This document shows, one piece after another, positions 5,468 to 5,528 of a stretch of 5,528 nt of DNA. The DNA is from Syntrophomonadaceae bacterium. GTDB lineage: Bacteria > Bacillota > Dethiobacteria > DTU022. The translations under genes were made by a program, and so were the position numbers. Under the pieces are notes generated by a model. That model saw nothing but the letters and a program-made list of their open reading frames with translations. It did not search any database and was not told the origin of the DNA. Every line of letters starts with the position of its first letter. The first letter of the stretch is position 1. The stretch spans positions 1 to 5,528 of the forward strand of contig SKWE01000091.1 in assembly GCA_007129055.1 (NCBI GenBank), written 5' to 3'.

Positions 5468-5528
5468 ATGACTTTATATAAGTACTTCATAAAACGATTG
5501 ATCCTTACCATACCGACTTTGTTCGGGG
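5468..5528 (+). CDS. ABC transporter permease of OppB/DppB type, N-terminus only (3' end outside window)
   Basis: Twenty codons are visible, reading MTLYKYFIKRLILTIPTLFG. The pattern Y-F-I-K-R-L-I-L-T-I-P-T-L-F-G is the typical beginning of the first membrane helix of BPD_transp_1 permeases in the peptide/nickel/opine uptake family (OppB, DppB, NikB). AGGTGG (5456-5461) lies six bases before ATG. In this family the gene usually begins or sits inside an operon with a second permease, two ATPases and a substrate-binding protein; the strong promoter just upstream suggests it is the first gene here. The substrate cannot be told from this fragment. Confidence 0.75.
   Translation, partial: MTLYKYFIKRLILTIPTLFG

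Overview
The window looks like chromosomal DNA from a Gram-positive bacterium of the Firmicutes, probably a clostridial or Peptococcaceae-like anaerobe. This is inferred from strong AGGAGG-type ribosome binding sites, SigA-like promoters with extended -10 elements, mid-to-low GC with AT-rich gaps, a lipobox lipoprotein, and the PAS-GAF-GAF-HD-GYP architecture common in that group. No rRNA, tRNA, CRISPR array, transposase gene or phage gene is visible.

Layout from left to right: (1) the 5' part of a YjbQ-family gene on the minus strand, running off the left edge; (2) a 353-base AT-rich divergent gap without a gene; (3) a large plus-strand membrane-bound sensor with PAS, two GAF and a C-terminal HD-GYP domain, predicted to degrade cyclic di-GMP; (4) a plus-strand universal stress protein with an ATP-binding motif; (5) a 13-bp perfect hairpin between convergent genes; (6) a minus-strand secreted lipoprotein of unknown function, apparently built of two similar-sized beta-rich halves, with a very good extended -10 promoter; (7) a plus-strand GNAT acetyltransferase closed by a clear intrinsic terminator; (8) a strong promoter flanked by two copies of a 14-base repeat, followed by the first 20 codons of an OppB/DppB-type ABC transporter permease that leaves the window on the right.

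The genes do not form one operon: strands alternate, and four of the six genes have their own plausible promoter. Only the HD-GYP sensor and the stress protein are codirectional neighbours without an obvious terminator between them, so some read-through is possible. A loose common theme is sensing and stress adaptation (cyclic di-GMP turnover, UspA, acetyltransferase, regulated solute uptake), but this is inference from context. I see no convincing new multi-gene system. The points most worth checking are the repeated putative operator at the permease promoter, the start codon of the HD-GYP gene (a well-placed Shine-Dalgarno points at an ATT codon), the uncharacterised two-part lipoprotein, and a short REP-like sequence ahead of the acetyltransferase gene.
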